From the NCBI GenBank assembly GCA_001632425.1, contig KV425577.1, positions 127,462-191,461 of the forward strand: a DNA stretch of 64,000 nucleotides, written 5' to 3'. The translations under genes and the position numbers were made by a program. Shown here piece after piece: positions 34,630-47,031 of the stretch. How positions within the stretch are numbered: the first letter of the stretch is position 1; the number at the start of each line of letters is the position of its first letter. The stretch comes from Neolentinus lepideus HHB14362 ss-1. Taxonomy: Eukaryota > Basidiomycota > Agaricomycetes > Gloeophyllales > Gloeophyllaceae. The notes under the pieces were generated by a model, which did no database searches, had not been told where the DNA came from, and saw only the letters and a list, made by a program, of their open reading frames with translations.

Positions 34630-37600
34630 TGTATATAGTTTTCGCCTGAGCAGGAAGAAGAAAGAGTGTGACACAGCGTGACATGTACAACTCCCGTACA
34701 GTAATGACAACATCCATTTTAGGAAACTGTGGCGGGTGTCCACGATCCTTGCAAAGCTTTAATACTAGCCTGAGAAACGCTCGCAAGAGGGCTGCCAAGC
34801 TCTGAAACTACATTATCTTCTTTACAGAAAATTCCTTTGTTATAAAATATTAGTTGTAACCCGAGAGCGCTCCCCGCGATTCCAGTGGGGGATCATATAT
34901 ATATGATCCGCCCCTGGCCACACCACGTATTCTCGGACTAACACTGTATCATAGATGCGGAATAAATACCTGTGGGAGGGTATTGTTGGGTGTTTATCCC
35001 ATTTCTTACGTCTGCCGTACTCCTAGGTATGGCGAGCTTGAGTTCCCGCCGTCGTGCCGTGCTCGAGTCAGATGGATCTCTCGCCCTCAAGGCCTCACGG
35101 TCCATTTTACTTTGCTCATCTCTTCCAGTAGTATTCTTTATTACTTCTTGAACAACTATGTTGCATGTCCGTTACAGCCCGACTCTCGAGAAAATCACGC
35201 TGGTCGACCTAGACGACCCTCAGGCCGTTGCTTTGCGGCTAATCAATCGATCTTACCTCTCCGGAGGCGACAAGGATTAGAGAAAGCCCATCGATCATGA
35301 AGCTCCTGATAAGCATTGGTATACACATCACTAAAGATGAGTTTGCAGAAGCTTCTCTCTTGGCGGTACTAGTAGTAGGCCGATATGGTTAAGACGTATT
35401 ATAATTTATAGTATATGCGCTTATCGTACTTGGTATTCTACCCGGGGGCGTCTCCAAGCGAATCCATTCAGGCACTCCCAGCGACACCAGAGGGTACATC
35501 CGTCTCGGACGAAGAGTCGAAAGCCCAAAGCATCGACTCGTGAAGCGGCACATACTGTCTCCGTCTTAGAAATGACGGAACATACCATGCAAGATCACGT
35601 TTGCACTTCTCTTGCCCGATACGCTTCAACCCCTCATCGGACCCGCAAGTGGCTTGCCATCAAGTCTCGACATGTGTAGATCATACTAAGTATTGCAAGT
35701 ACCGGTTCAGGGTCACCATGAACATTAGATGTCGGCGGAACAGCGCAATGAGCATTTAGACATACTATCCTCCATGGCGGCGATAGGGCAATCCCCGTGA
35801 CGCTAAACGTGGTGCCGCCTGCCCATGATACGTCGTCCTGGAACTACAACCTCGTCGGCAACTTGGCGAGTGCTTGAAGGATCAAATAGTCGCGGGAGAA
35901 GACTTCCATCACGAGTCTGAGTGGTGTATCACTGCTAGGGCCATCATCACGTTAGACTGGTAAAGCACCTAAGAGTATATGAACAGACTTGAGGCCCGAC
36001 GTATAATGGTTGAATTATCCAGGACATGGCGCGAAGTTTCTATCAGTCTTTCTACCACGGTGTTCCGTCGTTGTTCCGACCGAGTCGATGACTCGGGAGT
36101 TTCGTTCATGGAATGCGTAATCGCCAGTCGACATCGGGTCTCGTTTCCATGCAGTAGTCCAGTAGTAGTCACCTTTGCTATAGAGTTCTGACAAAAGGCA
36201 GAACTTGGTCAACGCGTCAATCATTTCATACATAACCAGTAAGTTGGGTCGAAATCGGCGGGTACGAAGACGGCGTCAAATGTTCGATCTGCAAAGCGAG
36301 ATGCGATTACTATACTGGCCTCCGTGCTCGCAGTGTGTTTTAGTCACTATCGCAACAAGGAAGACATGATCACACGGGGGACTCTGAATCATTGAACAAG
36401 CTAATTGCTCACTACATTGTCGATCGGCGCCCACAACGCGGACCTCAACGGTCAGTTAAGGGTAGGCGGCCCAGATTTGGTAGACAGGTGGGATCGTATT
36501 CAGAAGGAAGCAAGATCCTGACCGCCGCGTGAACGGTGACACCGAGCTGGGATGGCGAGCAGGGCCGAACAAAGGAACACACCTGCCAATCAAACAGAGT
36601 ACTGTCGGCGTCAGTGCCTATTAGGTGACCGCGTCCTCGATGTTCAGATCGAGGCAAAGATCTGGCTGTGAGTGTGCTTCAATGAAATGCCTGCATACCC
36701 TAATTCCGGGTTTGGTATGCAATATATTCTGCGTATGTTCGCTAGTGCGACATCGGAAGGGTACATCAGCGCATGAAGCGCACAAGATAGTGGTCGGGGA
36801 GCAGTCCTCAGCCTGCAGTTAGACAAGTCCTGTACTAAGCGTCTGTTGGAGAATCATATTACAGGTCTACAGCCCAGGAGAATCAGGCGGGGTCGCGCTA
36901 TCACCGATAATATAATCACCGCGGAGTATTGCAGGACTTGTATGTCCAGAACACTTCCAATAAACCGAGGAGTTTGGAGGCTAATGCCACACATCGAGCA
37001 TCTCCAGCGAACCAGCATTAAAACGGCGCAGAACAAGTTAAAATCGAAGCTCACCACCCAAAACACGACTCGTTCCGCCGATGCAACCGGGTGAAATTTT
37101 AGAACTTGAGGCCTGCGGAGTACCGGCCGGCTGGCGCAAATACACTAGTAAGCACTCGATTAACCAACCGCGATTCAGTAATTGGGACTTGCTTTGCTTA
37201 ATATCCGGCACCTAAAATCATGTTTAGCTCTCTGGGAGCGGTCAACAGAGAAATGTTCAAACCTCAGAGGCTATATATACAAGCTGGCAGCTGGTAATGA
37301 CAAACAACACTGCCGTGATTGCCTACTCACCTGGAGGGTGCACTAGATTGACGAGAATCAATTGAGTCCGAGTCTCACTATCATTGACGCTGCCGTAAAC
37401 GTCATAGCTGCAGTCTAGCGCCGCAGAAACGCATTCCCTAGCACGTTCATAGTAAGTAACACTGAATTGTCCGCCAATGAAAATGAACGCCTCTGACATG
37501 ACGATAGTTCATCTTCGTGACTGACAGAACCACTCCCACCCCGAGGGGACGGCTTAGATGTCTTCAAGTCAGTGCTCGAACTGCGCACCCACTTGTCAGC

Positions 37601-38210
37601 CGCCTATTGATATTAAGGAGACCAATGACCGAGTGGTTGACGTCGCGAGTAGTGCATTCATACGAACTGAGTGGATTCACGAAAGGAGGTAGGAACCGCC
37701 CAGGGCGATGGCCCAGAATTTGTATTGAAAACGATCTGCAACCGACACATCAGCTTCTGTTCCCAATAAACGAGGGACCGTCTACCGCTGACCATTACGA
37801 ACTGTGTGCCACCCAATGGGACGAGAGGCTACTATTACGATTACGAAGGGCTCGAGACAACGCTTCCGTCGATAAAGACTGCTACTACTACCTACTATCC
37901 AATATGCAGATGCAATAACAAGATATGCCAATTGATACAAACATGAACAACATGCGGATCCGAGATTAATAAAGAGGAAAGCAGGATGAGGAAGAAAGTC
38001 ATGGGGATGAAAGGAGGAGGACAATAAACATGCGAGACTCATAACAACAAATAAGATAAATAGCATTGTCCTGTCCAAAGTCCAATGCACGCCCAACCCC
38101 GCCCTTCTACGCCACCCTCCGTCTCCATTAACAGCAGCCTTGCGCTTTGATAGGTAGATCGCCGACCAGGAGTATCGCCTTCTTCCCCTGGCACGAGCGT
38201 GCAGGGCCAG
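34630..38210. other. Gene-poor island, 3.6 kb
   Basis: The largest gap in the window. No gene could be closed with start, splice sites and stop. Short protein-like open stretches exist: plus strand near 35155-35278 (TLEKITLVDLDDPQAVALRL) and near 35440-35550 (Ser/Glu-rich), and a hydrophobic minus-strand exon at 36850-37110. These do not join in phase. Stops and AT-rich patches are frequent. Decayed genes or transposon-derived sequence are likely. No terminal repeats or tRNA recognised. Confidence 0.5.
36850..37110 (-). pseudogene. Possible relic of a basidiomycete multi-TM (DUF6533-like) protein
   Basis: Open minus-strand stretch with hydrophobic segments VVFWVVSFDFNLFCAVLMLV and DIQVLQYSAVIILSV separated by a short polar loop. 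The order resembles the middle of the large DUF6533-type membrane protein family of Agaricomycetes (FW....FE..L, then a loop, then RDS.LYF). Flanking exons, start and stop could not be found. Speculative; it could be chance hydrophobicity. Confidence 0.2.
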
Positions 38211-40856
38211 TCACAATATCACACATCCACTCGAGAACCACCTAAAGAAGCAGAAACCCCCCGCCATCGTAAACAAAACATCCCAAAAGTATTATAACAA
38301 TCGGGAGCACAACAAAAAGCCAGCGCCAGCTCGTAAACGGGCACAGGGACGGCGAGAACTGCAACAGGGAAAACAGACACGAGTGCAGGCGGATCGACTG
38401 CCCGATGAGAAAGTAGAGCGGGTTGTTGACGAACATGAAGAAAGATATGAACGAGATGCGAAAAGGCCCTGCGTACCAATTGCTATTCAATTGCTCGATC
38501 CAGTGCACAACGAGCCGCAGCCGCAGCCTTGGAGAGCGGATCGGTAGCAGTTTCGCCTTTTCGTGTTCGTCGATGGGTAGAACCTGCACAAATTGATGCA
38601 GGTAGTCAGTTGAATGCTCGTTCGTACGTCACTAACCACCTGGACTGGTGTCATATCAGAGTGAACATGAACGCACCAGAGCCATCCAAAAGCTGAACTC
38701 GCTAGCGGTCGTGGGCATAGGACCATACGTGTTACTCAACCTCTGCACAACCCACGGCGCCGTACCATGCCTCAGCTGGTCCAGAAAACCATGGCATACA
38801 GCCATCAACTCCTCATTAGTAGAAGGTGGCCGCGGCGGCGAAGAAGACCGTAGGACAGTCGTAGGAGGCGGGAGCGGAGCTGAACGAGAAGACAACGACG
38901 TTCCACTATAGTTATCCAAGTCGATGTTGTCCACCCCGTCCAGCTCTTCTGGAAAATCGTCAATCCTATTACCGGGCGATTAGTTTTTCGGTTGCCACGT
39001 TCATTTAACTTAGAGCTTACCTCTCGATCCGACCCACGAGATAGCCATCTACGATAGCCCTCTCTAGAATGCGAAATCGCCACACACCCCACGTCTCTAC
39101 CATGCTTCTTCCATCAGGCAGCATTTGAACACTGCGAATTTCTAGCATTGTTCCGTACTCTGTCTGACTGCCACTAGCTGACGATCGAGGAGGCATAATC
39201 ATGCCGAAAAGTGGCGTGGACGAGAGACAACGTCTTAACATAAGGCGGTATCTATCATACGGGAAGCCTGTCAGCAAACTTCCTTACTTTGATGGTATGG
39301 AAGACGCACCGAGGTTCGAATATGTGTAACAGGGTAGGCATACCAGGAAATGATAGTTGACAGACAAATAGGGGAGTATCGAGCCTTGCAGCCTTTTCCT
39401 CTTCCTCGATGGTCCGTCCGCGTTCCGCATAAGCTTCAGGAAAGGCTTTAAGAACTATAATAATTAACGATTTTAGTTAGCAATAAGATTCAGATCAAGA
39501 TCGTGACTAGGAACGTTGATAAATTGTAAAAAAGGAGGAAATGAAACGAACTGATTGCGAGCAAAACTTGGTTGTACGGATGGTCCTGGAAGTAATGAAA
39601 AGGTGGTAGGTCCTGTCTGCATAGCGGGCAAGCATTACTGTGGTCCAATGACCGGTGCAAGCATTTAACACAGAAAGTCTAAACCCATATGATCCGATGA
39701 GCATTAGGGCAGCGAAAAAAAAAACACAAGCACTCACATGTTGACATGGCGTCGTAATCGGCTGGTACAACAGCATATAACATATCTCGCAAGTCAACTC
39801 GGCCATCAGCTCCTTTTCGAGCCTTGCACTGAGGGACCCGATCTCCCTCGAGGGTGACGGCAGCCTAGGGACATTCGAGCGCTGCTCGGCTTGGGAATCA
39901 AGGTCATGCAGTCGCCTTCTGCGTTTCCTCGGGGGCCGCGAGGGTGATGGCGGTGAAGACGAGCGGGAACGCTCCCGCCTGGCATTCGCAGAGTCTTGAG
40001 CTCTTGGGGTAGGGCTACGAGTCGGCCGGGGGTGTCGGTCTGCCATTTCCCCAGAGCTGTCCTCATTGTCACTGCATTCGTCTTCCTCGCGTGTCCGGAC
40101 AAACGTATCGTCCTCTTTATCTAGCCTGTCCATTCTTGTCAAGACGCCAATGACCTTACTGACCACTATGTCGACTTTGGGGTCTTGTACTTTGACGACA
40201 TCATTTGTAGGTAGTGATGTAGGAGAAGGCGCCGGACGGTAAACGACTCTGGAGGAGGATGGAATAGAGAAAGCGGGGGTAGATTGAGAGTCGGGCGACC
40301 GAGAACAAGATGGTAACGGACATGCTGGAAAGACTGAAAGCGGCGTGGAAGAGGAGGAAGCAAGAGGGGACGAAGCAGCAGGAGAGTCGGAACGTACATG
40401 AGACGAGCAGACAGTGTGGCCACAATGAAGGGTGGTAGGGGCGTCGAACAGGGCAGGAGGGTCGCAACACTGGCAGAAGAGAAGGGGTTTCAGGTGATGG
40501 GGCATGAGTAGTCGAGGCGCAATGTCGAGGACATTATTGGAGATGGGGGGATTAAGAATGGGCGAGTTTGTAGGGCTCGGCGATCGCGGGCGAGATCGTG
40601 CACGGGCAGTCTGAGCATCGACGGGCAAATCAGCAGCGCGTCGGATCGCCCCTTCGCTGTCATGTCCGTCGCTGCCGTCTGCTGTCTTGCCCTCTCCGTC
40701 GCCGTCCGCCGCCGTCACCGTTCCCGACACCGAAGGGCCCCCGCCATCGCGCGGTGCTGCATCTGCTGGTGCGTGGGGGTGGCGGTGTGAATCTCTGGCG
40801 TCGCTGGCAACGAGGTATTCTTGCTCATTTGCCCTTGCCTTTCCTTTGTCGGGCAT
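38211..40856 (-). CDS. LON-domain RING finger protein (LONRF-like E3 ligase)
   Basis: Predicted ubiquitin ligase of about 682 residues. Exons 40856-39738, 39678-39552, 39454-39310, 39251-39021, 38965-38677, 38583-38477 and 38241-38211. A degenerate first Cys/His cluster near residues 128-180 has CQCCDPPALFDAPTTLHCGH and CPLPSC. A disordered acidic and Arg/Ser-rich region follows. The true C3HC4 RING is near residues 355-400: CEICYMLLYQPITTPCQH joined over an intron to TFCVKCLHRSLDHSNACPLC. The LON substrate-binding domain covers the C-terminal half, with LFVCQLSFPGMPTLLHIFEP, RYRLMLRRC and GTMLEIRSVQMLPDGRSMVE. The last exon adds WWFSSGCVIL. The final intron (38476-38242, 235 bp) is unusually long and open. 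Chaperone-linked quality control is inferred from animal LONRFs. Confidence 0.88.
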
Positions 40857-41436
40857 TCATGCGAGGTCGGGGCAGGAGACTCCGACGGCAGACTATGTAG
40901 ACTGCAGATATTTATTCTCCCTGTGTAACCCCGAGACATGACAGTCCGTGGTGTCGCAGGCTTGTTTGGTCCTGCTTGTCGTCACGCCACGGCGATCCCC
41001 GTCCGCCATCGAGCACTCACAGATTGCCTCCCACAGATCCCGTGCTCATCTGCACCGCCTCCAGGTCACGTGGTATTTTGCCTATTCAGGACGAGCTACT
41101 AGTAGTCACTGTGTTTCCGCCGGCCACAAATGTCCTGCGTGCCCATGAACATAGGGTAACATTAATAACCCATGCTAACCCACAGGCCACACTCAGTGCC
41201 CATTTCTGACCGTCGGCGGGTGTGGCAGGGATCCCAAGCTCTGCCACAGGAACAGGCCAGTTCGCAGCACTCATGACCCAACAATCAGGTACTCTACCTT
41301 CTGCATTTCCCAGCGCCTTGACCCATTCTAAAACTAAGTACCTAGCTCCACTCTATCAATGTCAGGGGTTAATCAGTAGACACCATAAGGAGCCACCCAA
41401 CCGCCCGATGTAGTTCTCACCAGCATCTCCACATCG
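40857..41436. promoter_or_regulatory. Divergent upstream region
   Basis: 580 bp between the LON-RING start (minus) and the small hypothetical ORF (plus). Short open stretches only; no TATA box recognised. Confidence 0.4.
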
Positions 41437-41785
41437 ATGCCCCCCCTCCCCAAGATCGCGCCCGCTACGACCGCCGACACCTCCATCTCGCAGCAGCCTC
41501 CAGCCAGCAGCGCGTCAGATCCGTGGACTTCACGATCTCAACGCAAGGAACGCGCGCACGACGCTTCCTCCGCGGACGTCGGGTGTCCGGTAACTATGCG
41601 TCGTGGATCCCTCGCCGGCAATCGACGCAGTAATACACAGTAATACTCAAGAAAACCAGTTGCCCCCGCGGTTATGTCAGGCCACGAATGCTCCTCGACC
41701 CTTCCGCCCTTCTACCGTGATCAACGGCCGTTTGAAATCTCAGCAACTCGGCACCCTCTTGGAGGAACGCAAGCCCTCCTCATGA
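41437..41785 (+). CDS. Small hypothetical protein, Ala/Ser/Pro-rich
   Basis: Two exons, 41437-41589 and 41681-41785, join in phase 0 to about 85 residues. It starts MPPLPKIAPATTADTSISQQ and ends with a basic helical stretch (RLKSQQLGTLLEERKPSS). GC content is higher than the flanks, which supports coding. No domain recognised; the 91-bp intron is longer than the local norm. It could be a real small gene or a chance ORF. Confidence 0.4.
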
Positions 41786-42748
41786 CGAGATTCTGGCAGC
41801 CCATCGATCTGATACCTTTCCTCCATATCTCGACCCGCCGTCCTTCACAATTCACACAGCTATATATTTTTACGATCCGCTCCCTGAATTGTCACACCTG
41901 CAGGTACCAGTCACCAACTCCTCATGTCACCAGCCTCGCATTTCCCTGCGCACATGTCTATGAAGCGGTGCATTATTGCTCGCATCGCTTTATCCCCGGA
42001 GCAGGGCATTAGCCGTCAAGTAAAAGTACCGCTCAAGATATTCCCAGCTGCCAATCAGACGTTTGACCTTTCATTAATTGTCCGTGCTACAGTTCACCAT
42101 AACGCAGCATCATGAGAAGCTCCACTTTGAGCCGAATAATATCCATGGGGTTTTCCCTCCAGTCGACCGTACCGCATCGTTTCTCGAAATTACCCGCTGA
42201 TTTGGACTATCGTGGTACTATCACATTCATTCGGTGGTCCTGCAGTGCATGGGCTGTAGACGTCATGTATATCTATTACAAGAACACATCTCGTTCTCGA
42301 ACCATCATAATCGCACTCTCACATTTAGAGGCGGCCAGAATCATAAATCGTCATGATGAAATTAACGGTCGAGTGAAAAATGCAGAATGCACTGATGCCG
42401 AGAAAATATACAGGTACCGGGGCTGTAGGAGGGGACGCAAGCGGTAAGGGCTGCAAAGACAAAGGGACGGAAGACTATGCGATTAGGAGAAGATGCAAGC
42501 AAACGTGATCAAGCAAGAAAGCGATCGATACGAAGAACAATAAATGAAGATAGTACGCTGATAGAGTCCTGTGGCGGCGCGGGGAAGCTGGAAAGACCAA
42601 GGAAGACGACATACATGAGCGAAAAGGAAGTAAAGCGGAAACCCACGGTCTAGACATTTGGGGGCCGCCTCGCAGCCAACGGGGCGGGACATCGGACGGA
42701 CCGTTACATGAGGCATAGAAACATTGCTGAAGGACCCATGTTGGACAT
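41786..42748. other. Intergenic region
   Basis: 963 bp downstream of the small hypothetical ORF and of the Ste20-type kinase (convergent). No coding exon, repeat or RNA recognised on either strand. Confidence 0.5.
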
Positions 42749-45135
42749 TTAATTGCCGCCCATCATACTCGGCCACTTGATCTTGAGGCCATCCAGCCAC
42801 CGCATATAGAGTAGCTCGGCAATAGGCGACTTCCGCACGGGGGAAGAGGGCTCGTCGCTCTTACGCGACACTACTGACGGCGCATGCGAATGACCCGAGC
42901 TCGAGCGCCCCGTCCCTGAGGTTTCTGGCAGACCCGTCACATCTTCCTCCTCTGTCACGACCAGGCCCTTGTTCGTCATCTCGCTCTTGCGGATGATCCG
43001 CTTGTGAGGGAAGAGACTGCGAGATGTTTGAATGTGCTGCCGTACAGCCGCATTGCTAGACACGATCGTCAGGACAAGGCGTGAGAACGTAGCATGGAAC
43101 ATAGCTTACTCATTGATGCCACAGAGAATGTCGAGAATGACGTTATATGCAAGTTCCGGATTCGCTTCTTTGAGTTCAGTGAAGCCTCTAGAAATCATGC
43201 TTAGTGACTCGATCTCTCGCGCATCCATATCGTCACGTATTGACTAGAGATAGAGCAGCGCTTGTCAAGATCGGAAACACATGAAAGTACACGTTACTCA
43301 CAGTTTGTAGGATAGGCAACACAACCTCATCGACGAGGCTCTTGCCCGCCTTCGAAAACTCACTCGCCGTCCTCTGGTGTCCGCTCTTCGATGGACTCTG
43401 TGGGCTGTTCTGGCTGCTTGTGCTGCCTTCCCTAGCCCGCAGACTGCCCACGAACTCGGCGGACAACTTCAAGCTCCCAATAGTATCCACCTTCTTGATA
43501 GGCCGAATTGTATCCACACCAGTTCCAAGATCCGCATCACTCAACACCGCACCAGGACCACTCGTATTGCTTCGAGCAGCATATGACGCTCGTCGAGGAC
43601 TCCGTGTCGAGCCAGTGCTGGTGTACGCAGGAGGTGGTACGTCTTCTGTCTGGGATTGGGGAGGTGTGGAAGGCGTGGCGGCGGTTTCTGCAGATGAGCT
43701 GTCTGGTGCGGTCAGATCCGGAATATCCCGAGCATCAGGCGGTGGTTTGATGACCATTGTCGAATGAGCAGCCTGCAGACTCATGCCAATGCCAGTGGTA
43801 CCGCTTCCCTTGGTAGCAGCAGAGCTATCCACCGATGGCCGCACCTCACCCTCGTAGGCAGACTCGTCTCCTGAGTAATCCTCCTCATCGGGAATCATAT
43901 CCGGCGGCATAATGTCTTTTGCCATGCCACGGAAAGTGCCCATAGCTGAGGATGTTTTGATGGTGTCGAAATTCCAGTCACTCCGCATCGTTCCTTCCCA
44001 TGATGCGATGCTATTCCGCACTGATGGCTGATACATTTGGTGCCCACGATGAGGTGAACGAGCCCGCCAGTCCTGATAGCGTTCGATCAGTTCCGTGAGA
44101 TACGAAGTTTTGCGTGCTCCCTTGATGAATCGATGCTGCAATAACTCCTTCGTAGAAGGCCGCTGTGGAAGCAATCAACTCCTGCCCATAGTTGAGCCAT
44201 TGGAAAACTCACTGCAACCGAATCCTTCGTTAAACACTGTGAAACAAAGTCTTTGAAGGAGAGCGAAAAGGGACCTTCCAGTATGGGTGGCTTGGCTTTG
44301 GGAATAAGGAACAGCACTCGCATAGGATGATATTCAGCTAGTGGAGGCTCGCCCTTGGCCATTTCGATCGCTGTAATGCCTAAGCTCCAGATATCTGCCT
44401 TGGCATCGTATCCCGCCTGCCTAATCACTTCCGGAGCCATCCAAAAGGGAGTGCCAACAAAAGTGTGTCGCAAAGTGCTAGTGAGCTGAGCGGCCACACC
44501 GAAGTCCGCCAATTTCACTTTCCCAGATGCTGAAAGAAGGACGTTCGCCGCCTTGATGTCGCGGTGTATCGTACCTTCACTGTGAAGATAATCGAGACCT
44601 AGTAACAGTTCACGGCAGATCACAGCGATGTGAGCCTCGGAGAAGACACCAGGCTTCAAAAGGTCTAGACAGGATCCACCGGCCAGGTACTCCATCACGA
44701 TCCATAGTTTGTAGGCGACGACGAAAGAGCCATAATATTTCGTAACGTATTCCGAGTCGCATTGTGCGAGATTAGCGATTTCTTGCTGAATCTCTGAGAT
44801 GTCATCATCAGAGTCTTCCAGATCTACGCGTCGCGAAAGCCAATCATCATATCGTGTTAGCGGCGCGGTCCATTTGCAAAGGACCGCCAGGACGCACCAA
44901 TTTGCTTGATTGCCACTATCTGCTTCGTCTCGTTATGCATAGCCTTGTACACAGTCCCAAAACTCCCCGTCCCCAGCTTCTCCAGAAGGGTATATTGACT
45001 TGCAGGATTACTGCTCGGCATTGGGTATGGTTCGAGCGGACGCGCCTTCTGCTCGACCTGTGGAGAGGGTAAACGCGTGAGCACTCGTGGCCCCTGGTCA
45101 ACGCTGCGCTTTCTCAAACGGGAACCACCAGCCAT
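42749..45135 (-). CDS. Ste20-family serine/threonine kinase (GCK-III, MST3/Nak1/Kic1-like)
   Basis: Kinase of the RAM/MOR polarity pathway type, by homology to Nak1 and Kic1. Exons 45135-44898, 44823-44213, 44162-43302, 43243-43110 and 43055-42749 give about 716 residues. The kinase domain starts near residue 48 with the Gly loop [12 protein letters not shown]. Then come VAIKQI (ATP-site Lys), [15 protein letters not shown], the catalytic loop [23 protein letters not shown] (DFG), [11 protein letters not shown] and, across an intron, [14 protein letters not shown] Ser/Thr/Pro-rich linker follows. The C-terminal ~140 residues include [20 protein letters not shown] and [10 protein letters not shown], matching the conserved dimerisation or MO25-binding tail of fungal homologues. 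The exact MAP4K-like partner is not visible. Confidence 0.92.
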
Positions 45136-46087
45136 GCTTGCGCCTTACACCAGCCAGTCCTCCGCGGTAAGGGAAAGCTGAATGAGCAGGACCGAGCAGG
45201 AGTCGGCAAGTGACGACTGGACTGATGCAAGGCGTTTTGATGTGCTTCTAGTGCACACGTGGGTAGCCATGGGCACCTAGGCGCATGTGCAGGCTGATAT
45301 ATGCCAGGAGCGCTCGTGCAGTGACGTTCTCCACTGTTCTTCGAGCGCGACGGAAGGTGGCTATCGCCTTATCCGGAAGAAAAGCAAATTGCACGGGACT
45401 CACCATTATTCGTTAAATAATATCAGATCTAATGTCGTGAGTGGTCGTGATAATAATAAAGTTAACGGTTTGAATCGTGTCAACAATCAGAGTTCCGTTT
45501 GTTGCAATTTGTGGACAGAGATAATCGAGAGAAACAGTGGAGAAAGAGATTTGTCGTGAGCGCGTGCTCGAAGTATGAGATGGGAGTCGGAAGAACCGGG
45601 GCTTCCAGCGGCGCGGGATGTGGGAATGGGTGGCGAGATTACAGTGGACGACGAGCAGCAGGCAGCCTGTACCAGGCTAGGGGATTATACAGCGGACAGA
45701 GCTCCTCTCTAGGGACCTGCAGCGCCTCAATGTCGTCAATCTGTGAGCGCCCGCCGTACGAGACTAGTTGCCCTGAAATTTACCTTTTCGGACAGCTTCC
45801 TGACATCTGACTACCTTGTCTCAAGTACTGTTCCGCCACTTTCTACGATAATCAGGGTCTCCAGGCCACAAATTGCCGTCACCCTCAATTGCATAGAACA
45901 AGGACTATGACACTCAAAGTTTTTCATGTGCGCCATACCAAACGTCACGAGAGCTCTCAAGGGAAATAATAGCGCAAAAGCATAAAGACATAGCATGGCA
46001 TATGCGGCGTGGAGCAGTCGATAGCCTGTAGCATAGACGCCAAAGAAGTAATGATATACACGAACACCCATCCTCGTCCCTCTACCC
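45136..46087. other. Intergenic region
   Basis: About 950 bp: kinase promoter plus RPL35 3' flank. An A/T-rich block at 45400-45480 with repeated AATAAT/TAATA is near the middle. Short hydrophobic open frames on the minus strand (45811-46071) have no supporting splice structure. Confidence 0.5.
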
Positions 46088-46644
46088 CTATGCCTTCACA
46101 GCATACTTCCGCGTAGGGAAGTGGATGTCTTTCTTGTGCTGCTTCTCGGTCTTGAGAGACTTTTCGTGCTGAATGAGTTATTGAGGTTATTAAACCTTGT
46201 CCATGCATCGCAGTCAAGACGGGCAAGTGACTAACCTTGGTCAGTTTCCGCCTGATAGCACGCGTCCTCTTCGGCCGGAGGTCAAGAGGAAGATACTTCT
46301 TGTTCTTGTAGAACTCCCGCAGGTTTTGGCGTTGCTTGTGGTTCATGACCGTCAAAACACGCGCGATCGACTTCCGGACAGAGTTGCTGAGAGGATATCC
46401 CGATCTCATCAGAACACAGCAGCACAGAGGACTCAATCACGCACATTTTCGTCAGCTTAGATGCCGACCCCCCAACGACTTTCTGTACCCGCAGACTCAA
46501 GAGCTCATTCTTGAGGTCGACGAGTTGTTTTGACAAGTCGTTCTTCGACCTAAGCGACGGACCCTGTTCAGACGGCATTCAATCCCCCAGAGCAAAGATA
46601 ACACACTTGGACTGAAGTTCGTAAGCCTTGACTTTGCCGGGCAT
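46088..46644 (-). CDS. RPL35: 60S ribosomal protein L35 (uL29)
   Basis: Structural protein of the large subunit near the polypeptide exit tunnel. Exons 46644-46607, 46549-46445, 46386-46236 and 46168-46088 give 124 residues, close to the yeast 120. Recognised strings: [87 protein letters not shown]. It differs from yeast mainly by the MPGK start. Three short introns, as common for ribosomal protein genes in this group. Confidence 0.97.
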
Positions 46645-47031
46645 GGTGGATGGAGGAAGTGTCTAGAGTGGGAGCACAGATCAGAGCCTGCATGCGTAGG
46701 ACGATGACCGAGCGGCAGCAGCATCCTTGAAGGATCTTCCGTGCCTGCATAGTGCAACCCTACAAGGTCCTGCCGCCGACGACCGCAACGAACGGAATGA
46801 CACTCACCTTGAGGTTATACCCTGATGTTACGGATCTTGGATGTTGTGCGCGACGAGCAGCGTATGGGAAAGCTTACGCAAGCAGACTGTGTAGTTCATG
46901 CGTGCCACTTTGCCACGACCCTTATCGGGTACGTGCTTCTTTCATGCCCGATTAGATCTATCTAGGATGCATGCAGAACGATGATGTGTCTTCTGGATCT
47001 CTCATTTATTGGTATCGTATAACATGTTAGT
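46645..47031. other. Intergenic region
   Basis: 387 bp: RPL35 promoter and HIS6 3' flank. No element recognised with confidence. Confidence 0.45.

Noticed and set aside
37782..38096. Hydrophobic minus-strand open frame that looks like a membrane protein
   Set aside because: A/T-rich tract near the 3' end of the LON-RING gene; no start, splice or family support.
45811..46071. Hydrophobic minus-strand ORF downstream of RPL35
   Set aside because: No splice signals or recognisable family; likely a 3' untranslated/intergenic sequence.
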